NCBI GenBank assembly: GCA_041389725.1
Contig: JAWKRG010000011.1
Coordinates: forward strand, 311,001 to 375,000
DNA from: Polyangiaceae bacterium
GTDB lineage: Bacteria; Myxococcota_A; Polyangia; Polyangiales; Polyangiaceae
Reading direction: 5' to 3'
DNA: 64,000 nucleotides
Within the stretch, counting starts at the first letter, position 1. Every line of letters begins with the position of its first letter. The notes beneath the pieces were generated by a model. The model was not told where the DNA came from and did not search any database. It was given only the letters and a program-made list of their open reading frames with translations. The position numbers were made by a program, and so were the translations under genes. Below are positions 19,503 through 27,260 of this stretch, in pieces.

Positions 19503-21857
19503 TCAGTGCGCGTAGGTCTCGTACACGAACACGTCCAGAATGCTGCGTAGCCCCGCCAGCGACCGACGCTGCGCAGGAGTGCCACGCTGAAACAGGTTCT
19601 CGCTCTCCTCGAAATCAGTTCGCCAGGCATAAGCCTGCATCGTTCCAGCACGGCGATCGAGCACGAGATTGAACTCGGGAGTGCGGACCGATACCTGGCC
19701 CAAGGGATCCAAACGGCGGAATTTGGCCTCCGCCAAGTAGTACTGGGCGAAGAGTAGCTGTGGGCGCACGGCCTTACCTGCGGTGAGTTCCGGAACCAGT
19801 GAGAACCCGCGCACGGGCAAGGGCTGCTCGTAGGCGACGAAGTTGGCAAGCGTCGGGAAGATGTCCATCGTGGAGCACAGGCCTGCAACGCGCCGCGCCG
19901 GCAACATGGAACCGTGGAATACCAAGGGTACCTGCAACACCGCGGAGGAGAGGTCGTAGCCGTAGCCCGCAGTCGCATGTCGGGGCCGATCGAAGGCCAA
20001 GCCGTGGTCAGCGCTCAGAACCACGAGGGCCTGCCCCGATAGCTCGTTCTCGATGGCGGCGAACAGGCGACCGAGGTGCTGGTCGGTGAAGGTGAGTTCC
20101 GCATCGTACTGGTCCGATGGTTCGTCGCCGTAGACGGGACCACCCTTGGGCTGCGTGATGGGCCCGTGCAAGTCGTAGTAGTGCACCCACATGAACAAGG
20201 GGCGTTGGTCGCGCTGCCGCAACGCCGTCAGCGCAGCGTCGGTCACTCGATCCGCGTTCAGGCTGTTGGCGTCGGTCCAGCCGCTGGCCGCACTCACATC
20301 GACCGTGTCGAACCCCTGCGTGATTCCGCGCCAGTGCCCGGGGTCGAAGTAGTTCTCAGGAATCACGGCCACCGTCTTGTAGCCGGACTCCTTCATCACC
20401 TCTGCCAAGGTGATGTTCGAAGGCTCCAGAGGAAAGGGATGACGTCCGCCCTTGCCCCGCGCGATCTCCGAGTCGAAGCGTGAAGTGAACATGGCCGGGA
20501 ACGACAGGCGAGTCGAAGGGCCTTGGGCGAAGCAGGCCTCGAACACCGCGCCTTGCTTCAGGAAAGCCTCGAGCTTTGGCGCTGGGTTGCGCTTGGCACC
20601 GAAGCTAGCCAGGTGCCGAGGCGAGAAAGCATCCAGGGTGACGAGGATGATCGGGGGCCGATGTGGGAAGCCCTTGGGCAGGGGATAGTCGAAGCGGCCG
20701 TGGATGTCCTTCAGGCTGCGAGTCGACAGGTCCTCCCCGTCGCAGTTCTCGTCGATGCCGTTGCCTGGGATGTCCACGGCGCCGGCGTAGATCTTCGGAT
20801 CCCGCGGCGCGCAATCTTTGCCTCCAAAGCCGCTGATATGTCCGTCTCGGTCCAGGTCGAGCAGCGACACAATCAAGGAGTGACCCACGCTCGCCAGCTT
20901 CGCGCTGCGGCTCATGGAATCGAGGGCGCCTCCGTCGTCGGGACCCAGCTTTGCCCCGACGATGCCGCAAGCAACCAACAGCACGAGCCAGCACGCTCGT
21001 GTTGCCCAGCGCAGGACTCGCCAGCGCCAGGTCAACAGCAACAGCGTACTGAGCACGAGACCGCCACCGAGGGAGACGAGCACATACGCCACGAACCCCA
21101 GAGGCAAGTAGGGAAGGGCGAAACGCAGTGCGTACAGTCCGACGCCGACTCCGATGACGAGCCCCAGCAGAATCAGACCAAAGACGCGCCGCGGGGTGTG
21201 TAGCGGTATCTTCAGCAGCGGCAGGCCATCGAAGAAGCGAATCACGGCGCGCAGCCAGCGGAAGAACACGCGCCACACCACGATTCCCAGCACGGCGTAG
21301 GCCAGGTGCGCAGCGGCCACGACCAGCGCCGCGTTGGTCGGCCGTACGATGCGGATCATCGACTCGCGGGCCGTCACGGTGGAACACAGCAATGCCAGGG
21401 CCGTGACGGCCGCGCTTGCCGCGAGCACGGCGCCGCGGTGGACGCGGAGCGCATCCTCCTGCGGCGAGAGCCAGCTCCAGGCGCATCGCGCGGCCGACGC
21501 CATGAACCGGTACCAATGCCCGACTCTTTCGCGAGTGAGGGTTGCCCAGGCAAGAACCAGCGGAAAGGAAGCGAGCGCGGCCGCCGCCGCAGAGAGGAAC
21601 AAGCCCGCCGCCGCGCCCTGCAGGAACTGAGCGTCGACGACGGAGAAGCGGGCAAGGGAGACTTCGTCCCACAGCCATGCACAGAGCGCGGCGGCCTGGC
21701 TGAAGCCGAGGACACTGGCTGCCGCGCTCAACCGAGAGGGGGAATGCACGGTGACGGGTGCGCCCGACTGGGCCGGGGCCGGAACGTGCGGAGGCTGGGA
21801 CGCGCTCGCAACCTCCGCGGCTGCGGGGGAAGGCGCGGGAAGGGGGCCGTCCGTCAT
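19503..21857 (-). CDS. Membrane-bound sulfatase/alkaline-phosphatase-superfamily enzyme with MopE-like metal motif
   Basis: 784 residues. The N-terminal ~380 residues hold about eight hydrophobic segments. A loop then carries a metal-binding motif of MopE type: DLDRDGHISG, DCAPRDPKIYAGA and GNGIDENCDGEDL, which fits the Asp-rich DCDD...iyPgA...GiDedCdG pattern. The extracytoplasmic catalytic domain (about 470-780) belongs to the sulfatase / LTA-synthase clan: ILVTLDAFSPRHLASFG with the first metal Asp, a Ser/Thr nucleophile region GPSTRLSFPAMFTSRF, MWVHYYDLHGP, and VVLSADHGLAF for the distal metal site. The usual CxPxR formylglycine motif is absent, so a phosphotransferase or phosphodiesterase role is more likely than sulfate hydrolysis. 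ATG 21857 is 96 bp from the divergent glycosyltransferase, suggesting joint envelope-glycan modification. Confidence 0.85.
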   Translation of the reverse strand: MTDGPLPAPSPAAAEVASASQPPHVPAPAQSGAPVTVHSPSRLSAAASVLGFSQAAALCAWLWDEVSLARFSVVDAQFLQGAAAGLFLSAAAAALASFPLVLAWATLTRERVGHWYRFMASAARCAWSWLSPQEDALRVHRGAVLAASAAVTALALLCSTVTARESMIRIVRPTNAALVVAAAHLAYAVLGIVVWRVFFRWLRAVIRFFDGLPLLKIPLHTPRRVFGLILLGLVIGVGVGLYALRFALPYLPLGFVAYVLVSLGGGLVLSTLLLLTWRWRVLRWATRACWLVLLVACGIVGAKLGPDDGGALDSMSRSAKLASVGHSLIVSLLDLDRDGHISGFGGKDCAPRDPKIYAGAVDIPGNGIDENCDGEDLSTRSLKDIHGRFDYPLPKGFPHRPPIILVTLDAFSPRHLASFGAKRNPAPKLEAFLKQGAVFEACFAQGPSTRLSFPAMFTSRFDSEIARGKGGRHPFPLEPSNITLAEVMKESGYKTVAVIPENYFDPGHWRGITQGFDTVDVSAASGWTDANSLNADRVTDAALTALRQRDQRPLFMWVHYYDLHGPITQPKGGPVYGDEPSDQYDAELTFTDQHLGRLFAAIENELSGQALVVLSADHGLAFDRPRHATAGYGYDLSSAVLQVPLVFHGSMLPARRVAGLCSTMDIFPTLANFVAYEQPLPVRGFSLVPELTAGKAVRPQLLFAQYYLAEAKFRRLDPLGQVSVRTPEFNLVLDRRAGTMQAYAWRTDFEESENLFQRGTPAQRRSLAGLRSILDVFVYETYAH

Positions 21858-21953
21858 CGGAAGCGCGGACCATCGCGCGTCGAAGATTTCGCGGCAAGTC
21901 CCAAGCGCACGCCGATTCTTGACGAACCAATCCGGTGCTATCGTCGCGGTCCG

Positions 21954-22697
21954 ATGGCCACTGACGCGCCCGCCAGGGGCAAAAAGACGCTGATCGTCAC
22001 GCCGACCTACAACGAGCGCTACAACCTTCCGCTGTTCGCGCGTGCAACGCTGGAGGTAGCGCCCGAAGCGCGGCTCCTGGTCGTGGACGATGCGTCCCCC
22101 GACGGCACCGGCGCGATCGCCGAAGAGCTGGCGGCGCAGGACGAGCGGATCAGCGTCATGCACCGTGCAGGCAAGCTCGGTCTGGGAACCGCGTACATCG
22201 ACGGGTTCTCCCGCGGTCTAGAGCAGGGCTTCGACTACTTCGTGGAGATGGACACGGATCTCTCCCACGATCCCAACTATCTGCCGGCGTTCTTCGAGGC
22301 CTTTCAGGGTGGGGCAGACGTGGTGATCGGCTCTCGCAACGTTCACGGCGGCGGGGTGGAAGGCTGGGGTCTGGGTCGCCACGTGCTATCGAAGGGGGGG
22401 TCGCTCTACGCGCGCAGCATCCTGGGAGTATCGGTGCGCGATCTCACCAGCGGCTACAAGGGCTACACGCGCCGCGCGTTGAACGCCATCGATCTGCCCA
22501 GCGTTCACTCCAATGGCTATTCGTTTCAGATCGAAACGACCTATCGTGCCTTGCACCATGGAATGCGAGTCGCCGAAGTGCCCATCGTGTTCGTGGATCG
22601 CCGCGCTGGTGAGAGCAAGATGAGCCGTCGCATCTTCGCCGAGGCGGTCGCGATGGTGTGGAAGCTTCGTTGGGCGTCGCTGCGCGGACGGCTCTAG
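21954..22697 (+). CDS. Dolichol-phosphate-mannose-synthase-like glycosyltransferase (GT2)
   Basis: 247 residues, cytoplasmic family 2 glycosyltransferase transferring a hexose from a nucleotide sugar to a polyprenyl phosphate. Motifs of the DPM1 group are clear: VTPTYNERYNLPLF (about 15-28), VVDDASPDGTGAIAEEL (about 44-60), the DxD region EMDTDLSHDPNYLP, VIGSRNVHGGG and LTSGYKGYTRRAL, with GYSFQIETTYRAL near the end. There is no C-terminal membrane domain, as in the shorter DPM1 type. Start ATG 21954 gives MATDAPARGKKTLIV; the upstream open frame lies antisense to the divergent gene and lacks homology. Its lipid-linked sugar could feed the GT-C enzymes encoded nearby (24095-25738, 59792-62940), though linkage is only by proximity. 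Confidence 0.93.
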   Translation: MATDAPARGKKTLIVTPTYNERYNLPLFARATLEVAPEARLLVVDDASPDGTGAIAEELAAQDERISVMHRAGKLGLGTAYIDGFSRGLEQGFDYFVEMDTDLSHDPNYLPAFFEAFQGGADVVIGSRNVHGGGVEGWGLGRHVLSKGGSLYARSILGVSVRDLTSGYKGYTRRALNAIDLPSVHSNGYSFQIETTYRALHHGMRVAEVPIVFVDRRAGESKMSRRIFAEAVAMVWKLRWASLRGRL

Positions 22698-22704
22698 CCG
22701 CCTA

Positions 22705-24009
22705 TTATCGCGGAACGGTCGGCGACACGCAGACGCCCACTTCCAGCAGCACGTACAGCAGCGCAGCTTCCTGAGGCAGCAGTGGGCTGGTCGGGCCACC
22801 GCTGGAAGACTCCGTGTGGTAGGTGCTGAACAAGACACGACCGCAAGAGCGTACGAAGCTGACGGTCGTCGGCTTGACGCCGACGTTCGGTACCTGGCCT
22901 TCCACCCACACCTTGGGCGTGACCGTCGCTGGGTTGCCGTCGAGATCCGTCGTCGACACGGCGTTGACCTTGTCGATGATCGTCCAGCTCTGATCCACGG
23001 TGAAGTTGCTGACGCCCGTGGCGGCGAGCCAAGCTGCCATGTCGGAATCCTTTACCGTTGCCGGCGCGTCGTAGGCGTCTCCTTGGCAGGCGCTTCCCAA
23101 GCTGGAACTCTGCCCATACCAGTCGATGTAGCCCGGCCAGCTCTGGCGAATGTACTCGTAGGAATAGTCCGTTACGTAGAGCTTGCCGCCCTTGGCGACC
23201 CAGTCTTGAAGATTCTTCTGCACCGTCGCGTTGCCCGGCAACGTTGCGTCGCACTCGGTGCCCGAAGAGCCAGAGCAAGGAATGAAGATCACCTGATACT
23301 TGTCGAGCTCCGCTGGGTTGCTCAAGAAGGCGTCCGGCCCGTTGATCATCGCGAAGGACGCCGAACCCGGGACGACGTCCGAGCCGAGCCCCAAGAACCC
23401 CGGCTGCAACTGTCCTAAGCCGAGCTTCGCGAGGGATACTTCGATCGCATCCCACTGCCCAATCACCACGGCCATGTTCGGGATGTTGTCGCCTTGGGCT
23501 GCATCAGTCTTCTTCGGCAAGGTCGTGAGGGCTGTTGCGACGCTCTGGTCCCCGGCGGTGATGTCGATGGTTCGCACACGGCGAAACTGCCCCTTTTGTA
23601 CGACCAGGGTGGACTGACCCGTGGCGTAGGCGGGCAGATTGAAACTGCCGTCGGGGGCGGAGAAGGTGTAGGGCACCCCCGAGGGCAAGTTCACGCAGCG
23701 GTCGCAGTAGACTCCGCTCGGGATGGGATCCACCGAGCCAGACGTCAGGTAGACGAGTGCGCCGGAGATGGGCAATGCGCCTTGCGGCGCGAAGACCTTT
23801 CCCTGCAAGTGCGCGACGGCCGGTGGCGTCGCATCCGTGCCGCCATCGAGACTCACGGCCGCGCCCGATCCCCCGGAAGCGGTGCCACCCGTCCCAATGC
23901 CGGCGCCGCTGCCTCCCGTGCCGTTGTTCCCGTTGTTCCCACTGCTGGCCGAACACGCGAAGAGGCCAAGCGTCACCAGTAGACTCCACGACCGCATGTG
24001 GCCTGACAT
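22705..24009 (-). CDS. Lipoprotein with carboxypeptidase-regulatory-like and ThuA-like domains
   Basis: 434 residues (ATG 24009; a second ATG at 23997 gives MRSWSLLVTLGLFAC). After the lipobox Cys and a Gly/Asn-rich linker (GNNGNNGTGGSG), residues about 65-160 look like a CarboxypepD_reg/CnaB-like beta domain: LQGKVFAPQGALPISGALV, then SAPDGSFNLPAYATGQ. The second half resembles a glutamine-amidotransferase-like Rossmann fold of the ThuA type: NMAVVIGQWDAIEVSLAKLG, YQVIFIPCSGSSGTEC, NLQDWVAKGGKLYVTDYSYE and a final SCGRVLFSTYHTE. The latter carries the Cys and His usually in such domains, but catalysis is unproven. Convergent with the glycosyltransferase gene (7 bp). Confidence 0.78.
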   Translation of the reverse strand: MSGHMRSWSLLVTLGLFACSASSGNNGNNGTGGSGAGIGTGGTASGGSGAAVSLDGGTDATPPAVAHLQGKVFAPQGALPISGALVYLTSGSVDPIPSGVYCDRCVNLPSGVPYTFSAPDGSFNLPAYATGQSTLVVQKGQFRRVRTIDITAGDQSVATALTTLPKKTDAAQGDNIPNMAVVIGQWDAIEVSLAKLGLGQLQPGFLGLGSDVVPGSASFAMINGPDAFLSNPAELDKYQVIFIPCSGSSGTECDATLPGNATVQKNLQDWVAKGGKLYVTDYSYEYIRQSWPGYIDWYGQSSSLGSACQGDAYDAPATVKDSDMAAWLAATGVSNFTVDQSWTIIDKVNAVSTTDLDGNPATVTPKVWVEGQVPNVGVKPTTVSFVRSCGRVLFSTYHTESSSGGPTSPLLPQEAALLYVLLEVGVCVSPTVPR

Positions 24010-24094
24010 GCCACGACGGGGCTGGAAGCGCTAACGAAAATCCAGTTCGAGTCGGGGGACGGGTCGCCGCTGGTAGCGATCGAACTCCCCTGGG

Positions 24095-25738
24095 TCAGGG
24101 GACAGGTCGCCGCTCGTACAGATCGAAGTCTTCGATGCTCTGGGTCTTCTGATAGCCCGCCTGCAGCCAGCTCTCGAGCTCCGGGAACGTCGCAACGGCC
24201 TCGGCCGAGTCGAAGTCGTCACCAGTGACCCAGGAAAAGCGATCGCCATGTTGCACGACGACGAGGAACGGAGGTCGATCGCGCAACTCTTGCATCAACT
24301 CGCGGCGTGCCCGCTCCCGCTCCCAACGCACACGTTGGGGCACGTCGTAGATGTAGCGCGACGAGGCAGGGCGTCCCGACAGCCAGTAGAGGCCCGGCTC
24401 GAAGCCCCAGACGTAGATGGGTTCTCCCTCGGGCACCCGTTGCCGTATCTCTGCCGCCACCAGGCGGTTCGCGTCCAAGTTGTAGTCCGCCACTCGGTAC
24501 AACTCTTTGTCCAGAAGCTCTCTCGAATGCAGGTTCGACAATCCGAGCACGTAGGACGTCCTCAAGGCCGCGCGATCCCAAAAGGATCCCAGATCGCGCA
24601 CCGCGATCCGCATGCTGAGGGCGACCGCCACGAACGCGGCAAAGGCGAAGGGACCTCCGAGACCTTGACCCAGACAGCGTCGCCACAGCTTGTACAGCCC
24701 CAGGCCCGCCAGCAGTGCGATCAAGGGCAGGGTCGCCGCATAGTGGTACTGAAAGAACTTACCCTGCATCGCGATGCCAGCGACGTGCACGCTGATCACG
24801 CCGAGCAGCAGGAAGATGCCCTCTCGCTCCCGGGAATGCATGGGGCGGATCACGATCGCCGCGATGCAGCCAAAGGCGGCCAACGCAGAAAAGCGAAAGA
24901 ACGCTTCTTCGAGCCCCCAGTAGAACATCTCGGCTGCGCCGCGGCCGGTCCAACCCAGGCGCGTGTAGCCCGGTGTGAACTCGAACAACGTCCAGTGTAG
25001 TGCTGGCCAGGCACCGCGCGCGCGAAACCATGCAGCGCACGCCAGCAAGGGAAGCAAGCTCGCCACCCCGACACTGACGAACGCGATGAGCCCGGCCACC
25101 GGCCGCTCCAGACGTCGCGCTTCCCGAACGGCCAGATACACGGCGCAGACGATGGCGCCCCCGCCCAGCGGCGGCTTGAGCAGGAAAGCTGCGCCAAACA
25201 ACACGCCGACGAGGGTCCATTGGACGTAGCGACGCCGACGGCTGAAATCCCGCGCGGTGACCCACAGCGCGAACAGCGTCAGCATGCCACCGAAGGTCTC
25301 GGGTTGCCCGCTGTGCCAGAATTCGAGCTGAGCGTGAATCAGCGCTGCTACCGCGCCGCCCATCAGCCCGACTCGCCGACTGCCCAAGAAGATGTAGGCG
25401 ATCTCGCGCATGGCGAAGACGCCTGCAACGAGGCCAATGACCTCCAGCAAACGCGGTGCGAGCATGGTCTTGCCGAAGAGCGCTTGAGCCAGGGCGTAGA
25501 CCACGAAGATGCCAGGGGGTTTGAAGTCCCACACGTCGCGGTAGGGCATCTGGCCATGCAGCACACCATCGGCGACCGTCGCGTAGATGCTCTGGTCTCG
25601 GCCAAAAGAGAACAACAAGATCTGCAGTGCGCTAAGTGCGATCACCAGCCAGCACACCACCCGCAGCCACAGGTCCGGGTCGAGGTTGCGCTCGTTCGGG
25701 ATGACCTCTGCGGGCGGGGGAACCGATGTGCTCGGCAT
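24095..25738 (-). CDS. GT-C family membrane glycosyltransferase (PMT/ArnT-like, GT39/83)
   Basis: 547 residues with about ten membrane segments. The first periplasmic loop has FGRDQSIYATVADGVLHGQ followed by PYRDVWDFKPPG. This is the GT39/ArnT pattern in which acidic residues after TM1 (here the D of GRDQ) and the downstream D-x-KPP site bind the acceptor or lipid-linked donor. The C-terminal soluble portion (YRVADYNLDANRLVAAE, IYVWGFEPGLYWLSGRP) is the usual periplasmic domain of these enzymes. It would transfer a sugar from polyprenyl phosphate to an envelope acceptor. ATG 25738 is 26 bp from the convergent tRNA gene. The DPM1-like enzyme at 21954 could make its donor. Acceptor unknown. Confidence 0.87.
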   Translation of the reverse strand: MPSTSVPPPAEVIPNERNLDPDLWLRVVCWLVIALSALQILLFSFGRDQSIYATVADGVLHGQMPYRDVWDFKPPGIFVVYALAQALFGKTMLAPRLLEVIGLVAGVFAMREIAYIFLGSRRVGLMGGAVAALIHAQLEFWHSGQPETFGGMLTLFALWVTARDFSRRRRYVQWTLVGVLFGAAFLLKPPLGGGAIVCAVYLAVREARRLERPVAGLIAFVSVGVASLLPLLACAAWFRARGAWPALHWTLFEFTPGYTRLGWTGRGAAEMFYWGLEEAFFRFSALAAFGCIAAIVIRPMHSREREGIFLLLGVISVHVAGIAMQGKFFQYHYAATLPLIALLAGLGLYKLWRRCLGQGLGGPFAFAAFVAVALSMRIAVRDLGSFWDRAALRTSYVLGLSNLHSRELLDKELYRVADYNLDANRLVAAEIRQRVPEGEPIYVWGFEPGLYWLSGRPASSRYIYDVPQRVRWERERARRELMQELRDRPPFLVVVQHGDRFSWVTGDDFDSAEAVATFPELESWLQAGYQKTQSIEDFDLYERRPVP

Positions 25739-25763
25739 GCGCGCGCACGGTAACGCGGATTTC

Positions 25764-25840
25764 TGGCGCGCCCGGTAGGATTCGAACCTACGACCCTCGG
25801 TTCCGAAGACCGATGCTCTATCCAGCTGAGCTACGGGCGC
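25764..25840 (-). tRNA. tRNA-Arg (anticodon TCG)
   Basis: A full cloverleaf reads on the minus strand from 25840: acceptor GCGCCCG pairs with CGGGCGC; D stem GCTC/GAGC; anticodon stem TCGGT/ACCGA enclosing CTTCGGA, so anticodon TCG; variable loop GGGTC; T arm GTAGG-TTCGAAT-CCTAC; discriminator G and an encoded CCA. Length 77 with CCA. Confidence 0.97.
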
Positions 25841-25955
25841 GGGAGTCCGGCAAAATGGAGAAAAAAGTCGTCGTCGTCAAGAGCCGGTCGCGCTGCGGCC
25901 CACAGTCGCAGCAGCGCTGCATTGGGGCCTCGGCTATACTACGCTGGCTTTTCGT

Positions 25956-27200
25956 ATGCGCCGCGCATTGCCATGGATCGCGCTGATAGGGTTGGTCCCT
26001 CACTGCGGGCTGACCGACGTCGATGCCCTCGGCAAGCCATGTCCTTGCCCGTCGTCCCTGAGGTGCGACCCCGCGACTAGCACCTGCGTCGCCCAGTTGG
26101 GCCCCCCAGACGCCGCGACCGACGGATCGACGGACGCCGCAACCGAGAGTTCCACGGATGCCGGCTGCTCGCCGTTCTCCAAGTCGTCGACGCTGGCCGT
26201 CGGGCGCGCACATGCGTGTGTGATCCGAAGTGGCAAGCTCTATTGCTGGGGTGCGAACGACATCGGCCAAGTGGGTCTACCCCAGGCGGGCGCCAACGTG
26301 ACCAGCCCCAGCCAGGTGCTGCCTCAAGTCACCAAGTTCAAGCACGTCAGCGCTTTGGACGGGCACACTTGCGCCCTCGACGAGCTATCCGCCGCTTGGT
26401 GTTGGGGCAGGAGCGACGCAGGGCAGAGCCTCGAGATCAGCGGGAGCGGCGTGACCGCACCCAACCAGGTGCCGAGCAACTTTCCTCTGCTGACCATCGC
26501 CGCGGGTTCCGCGGTCACCTATGCCGTCACCTACCAAGACAATCGCCTACTGAGTTGGGGGGACCCCAACGGCGGAGCGCTAGGCAATGGTTGTTTTACC
26601 GGATGCCAGACCCTCTTCAGTCCGAGTCAACTGAGCACCACGGAACTTGCCGATCACGTGGAGGCCGGCGGCGGAACCGGTTGTGCGTTCACCCACGACG
26701 GCCGCACCCTGTGCTGGGGGTGGAACTTGTGCCAGGCCTACGCGGCCAATCAGGCGGGCGCTCCCACCGAGGTGCTGGAGCCTTGCCTGCGGGACTTGAG
26801 CATTGGCAACGACTTCCTCTGCTACATCGACGCCAGTGGCCATCTCTTCTGCCGCGGCGAAATCGCGGGCGTGGGTGCTACCAACGACTGCCTGGACGAC
26901 AAAGTGGCGATCCAGTCGAGCACTACCTTCCGCAGTATCGACGCTGGCTTTGCAGCGGCATGCGCCATCACGACCACTGACGAACTGTGGTGCTGGGGCC
27001 ATGACGCACATCAGATGATCGCGTCTCCCGCGGGGGACCGCGCACCGACCCAGGTTGGCGCTGGCCGAAGCTGGGAAGAGGTCAGCGTGGGGCTCCAGCA
27101 GTTGTGCGCGAGAGAGAAGGGCAGCAACGACGTGTACTGCAGTGGGACGAGCGAGGTAGTGAATTCGCCGGGGGCGCTGGAGAAGATGGTCTTTCCGTAG
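25956..27200 (+). CDS. RCC1-repeat lipoprotein
   Basis: 414 residues. Signal peptide MRRALPWIALIGLVPHC leads to lipobox cysteine, a short Cys region (PCPCPSSLRC, STCVAQ) and an Asp/Thr/Ala-rich linker (AATDGSTDAATESSTDA). The rest is a seven-bladed RCC1-like propeller. Repeats follow the pattern HACVIRSGKLYCWGANDIGQ, HTCALDELSAAWCWG, CAFTHDGRTLCWGWN and CAITTTDELWCWGHD, each pairing a Cys after the His/Phe with the Cys of CWG. Such secreted RCC1 proteins are frequent in myxobacteria and are thought to be binding proteins. A TATACT hexamer at 25935-25940, 15 bp upstream of ATG, could be a -10 box. The gene follows tRNA-Arg on the opposite strand. Confidence 0.9.
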   Translation: MRRALPWIALIGLVPHCGLTDVDALGKPCPCPSSLRCDPATSTCVAQLGPPDAATDGSTDAATESSTDAGCSPFSKSSTLAVGRAHACVIRSGKLYCWGANDIGQVGLPQAGANVTSPSQVLPQVTKFKHVSALDGHTCALDELSAAWCWGRSDAGQSLEISGSGVTAPNQVPSNFPLLTIAAGSAVTYAVTYQDNRLLSWGDPNGGALGNGCFTGCQTLFSPSQLSTTELADHVEAGGGTGCAFTHDGRTLCWGWNLCQAYAANQAGAPTEVLEPCLRDLSIGNDFLCYIDASGHLFCRGEIAGVGATNDCLDDKVAIQSSTTFRSIDAGFAAACAITTTDELWCWGHDAHQMIASPAGDRAPTQVGAGRSWEEVSVGLQQLCAREKGSNDVYCSGTSEVVNSPGALEKMVFP

Positions 27201-27260
27201 CTTCCGGCGGTTGCAGTTCCGTTCAGCAGCGCAGCACGCGTCCCTCGCCGGAACGCCGCC

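Noticed and set aside
27202..27253. TTCCGGCG...CGCCGGAA inverted repeat between convergent genes as terminator
   Set aside because: Eight base pairs around a 36-nt loop without a U-run is weak; kept only as a note.
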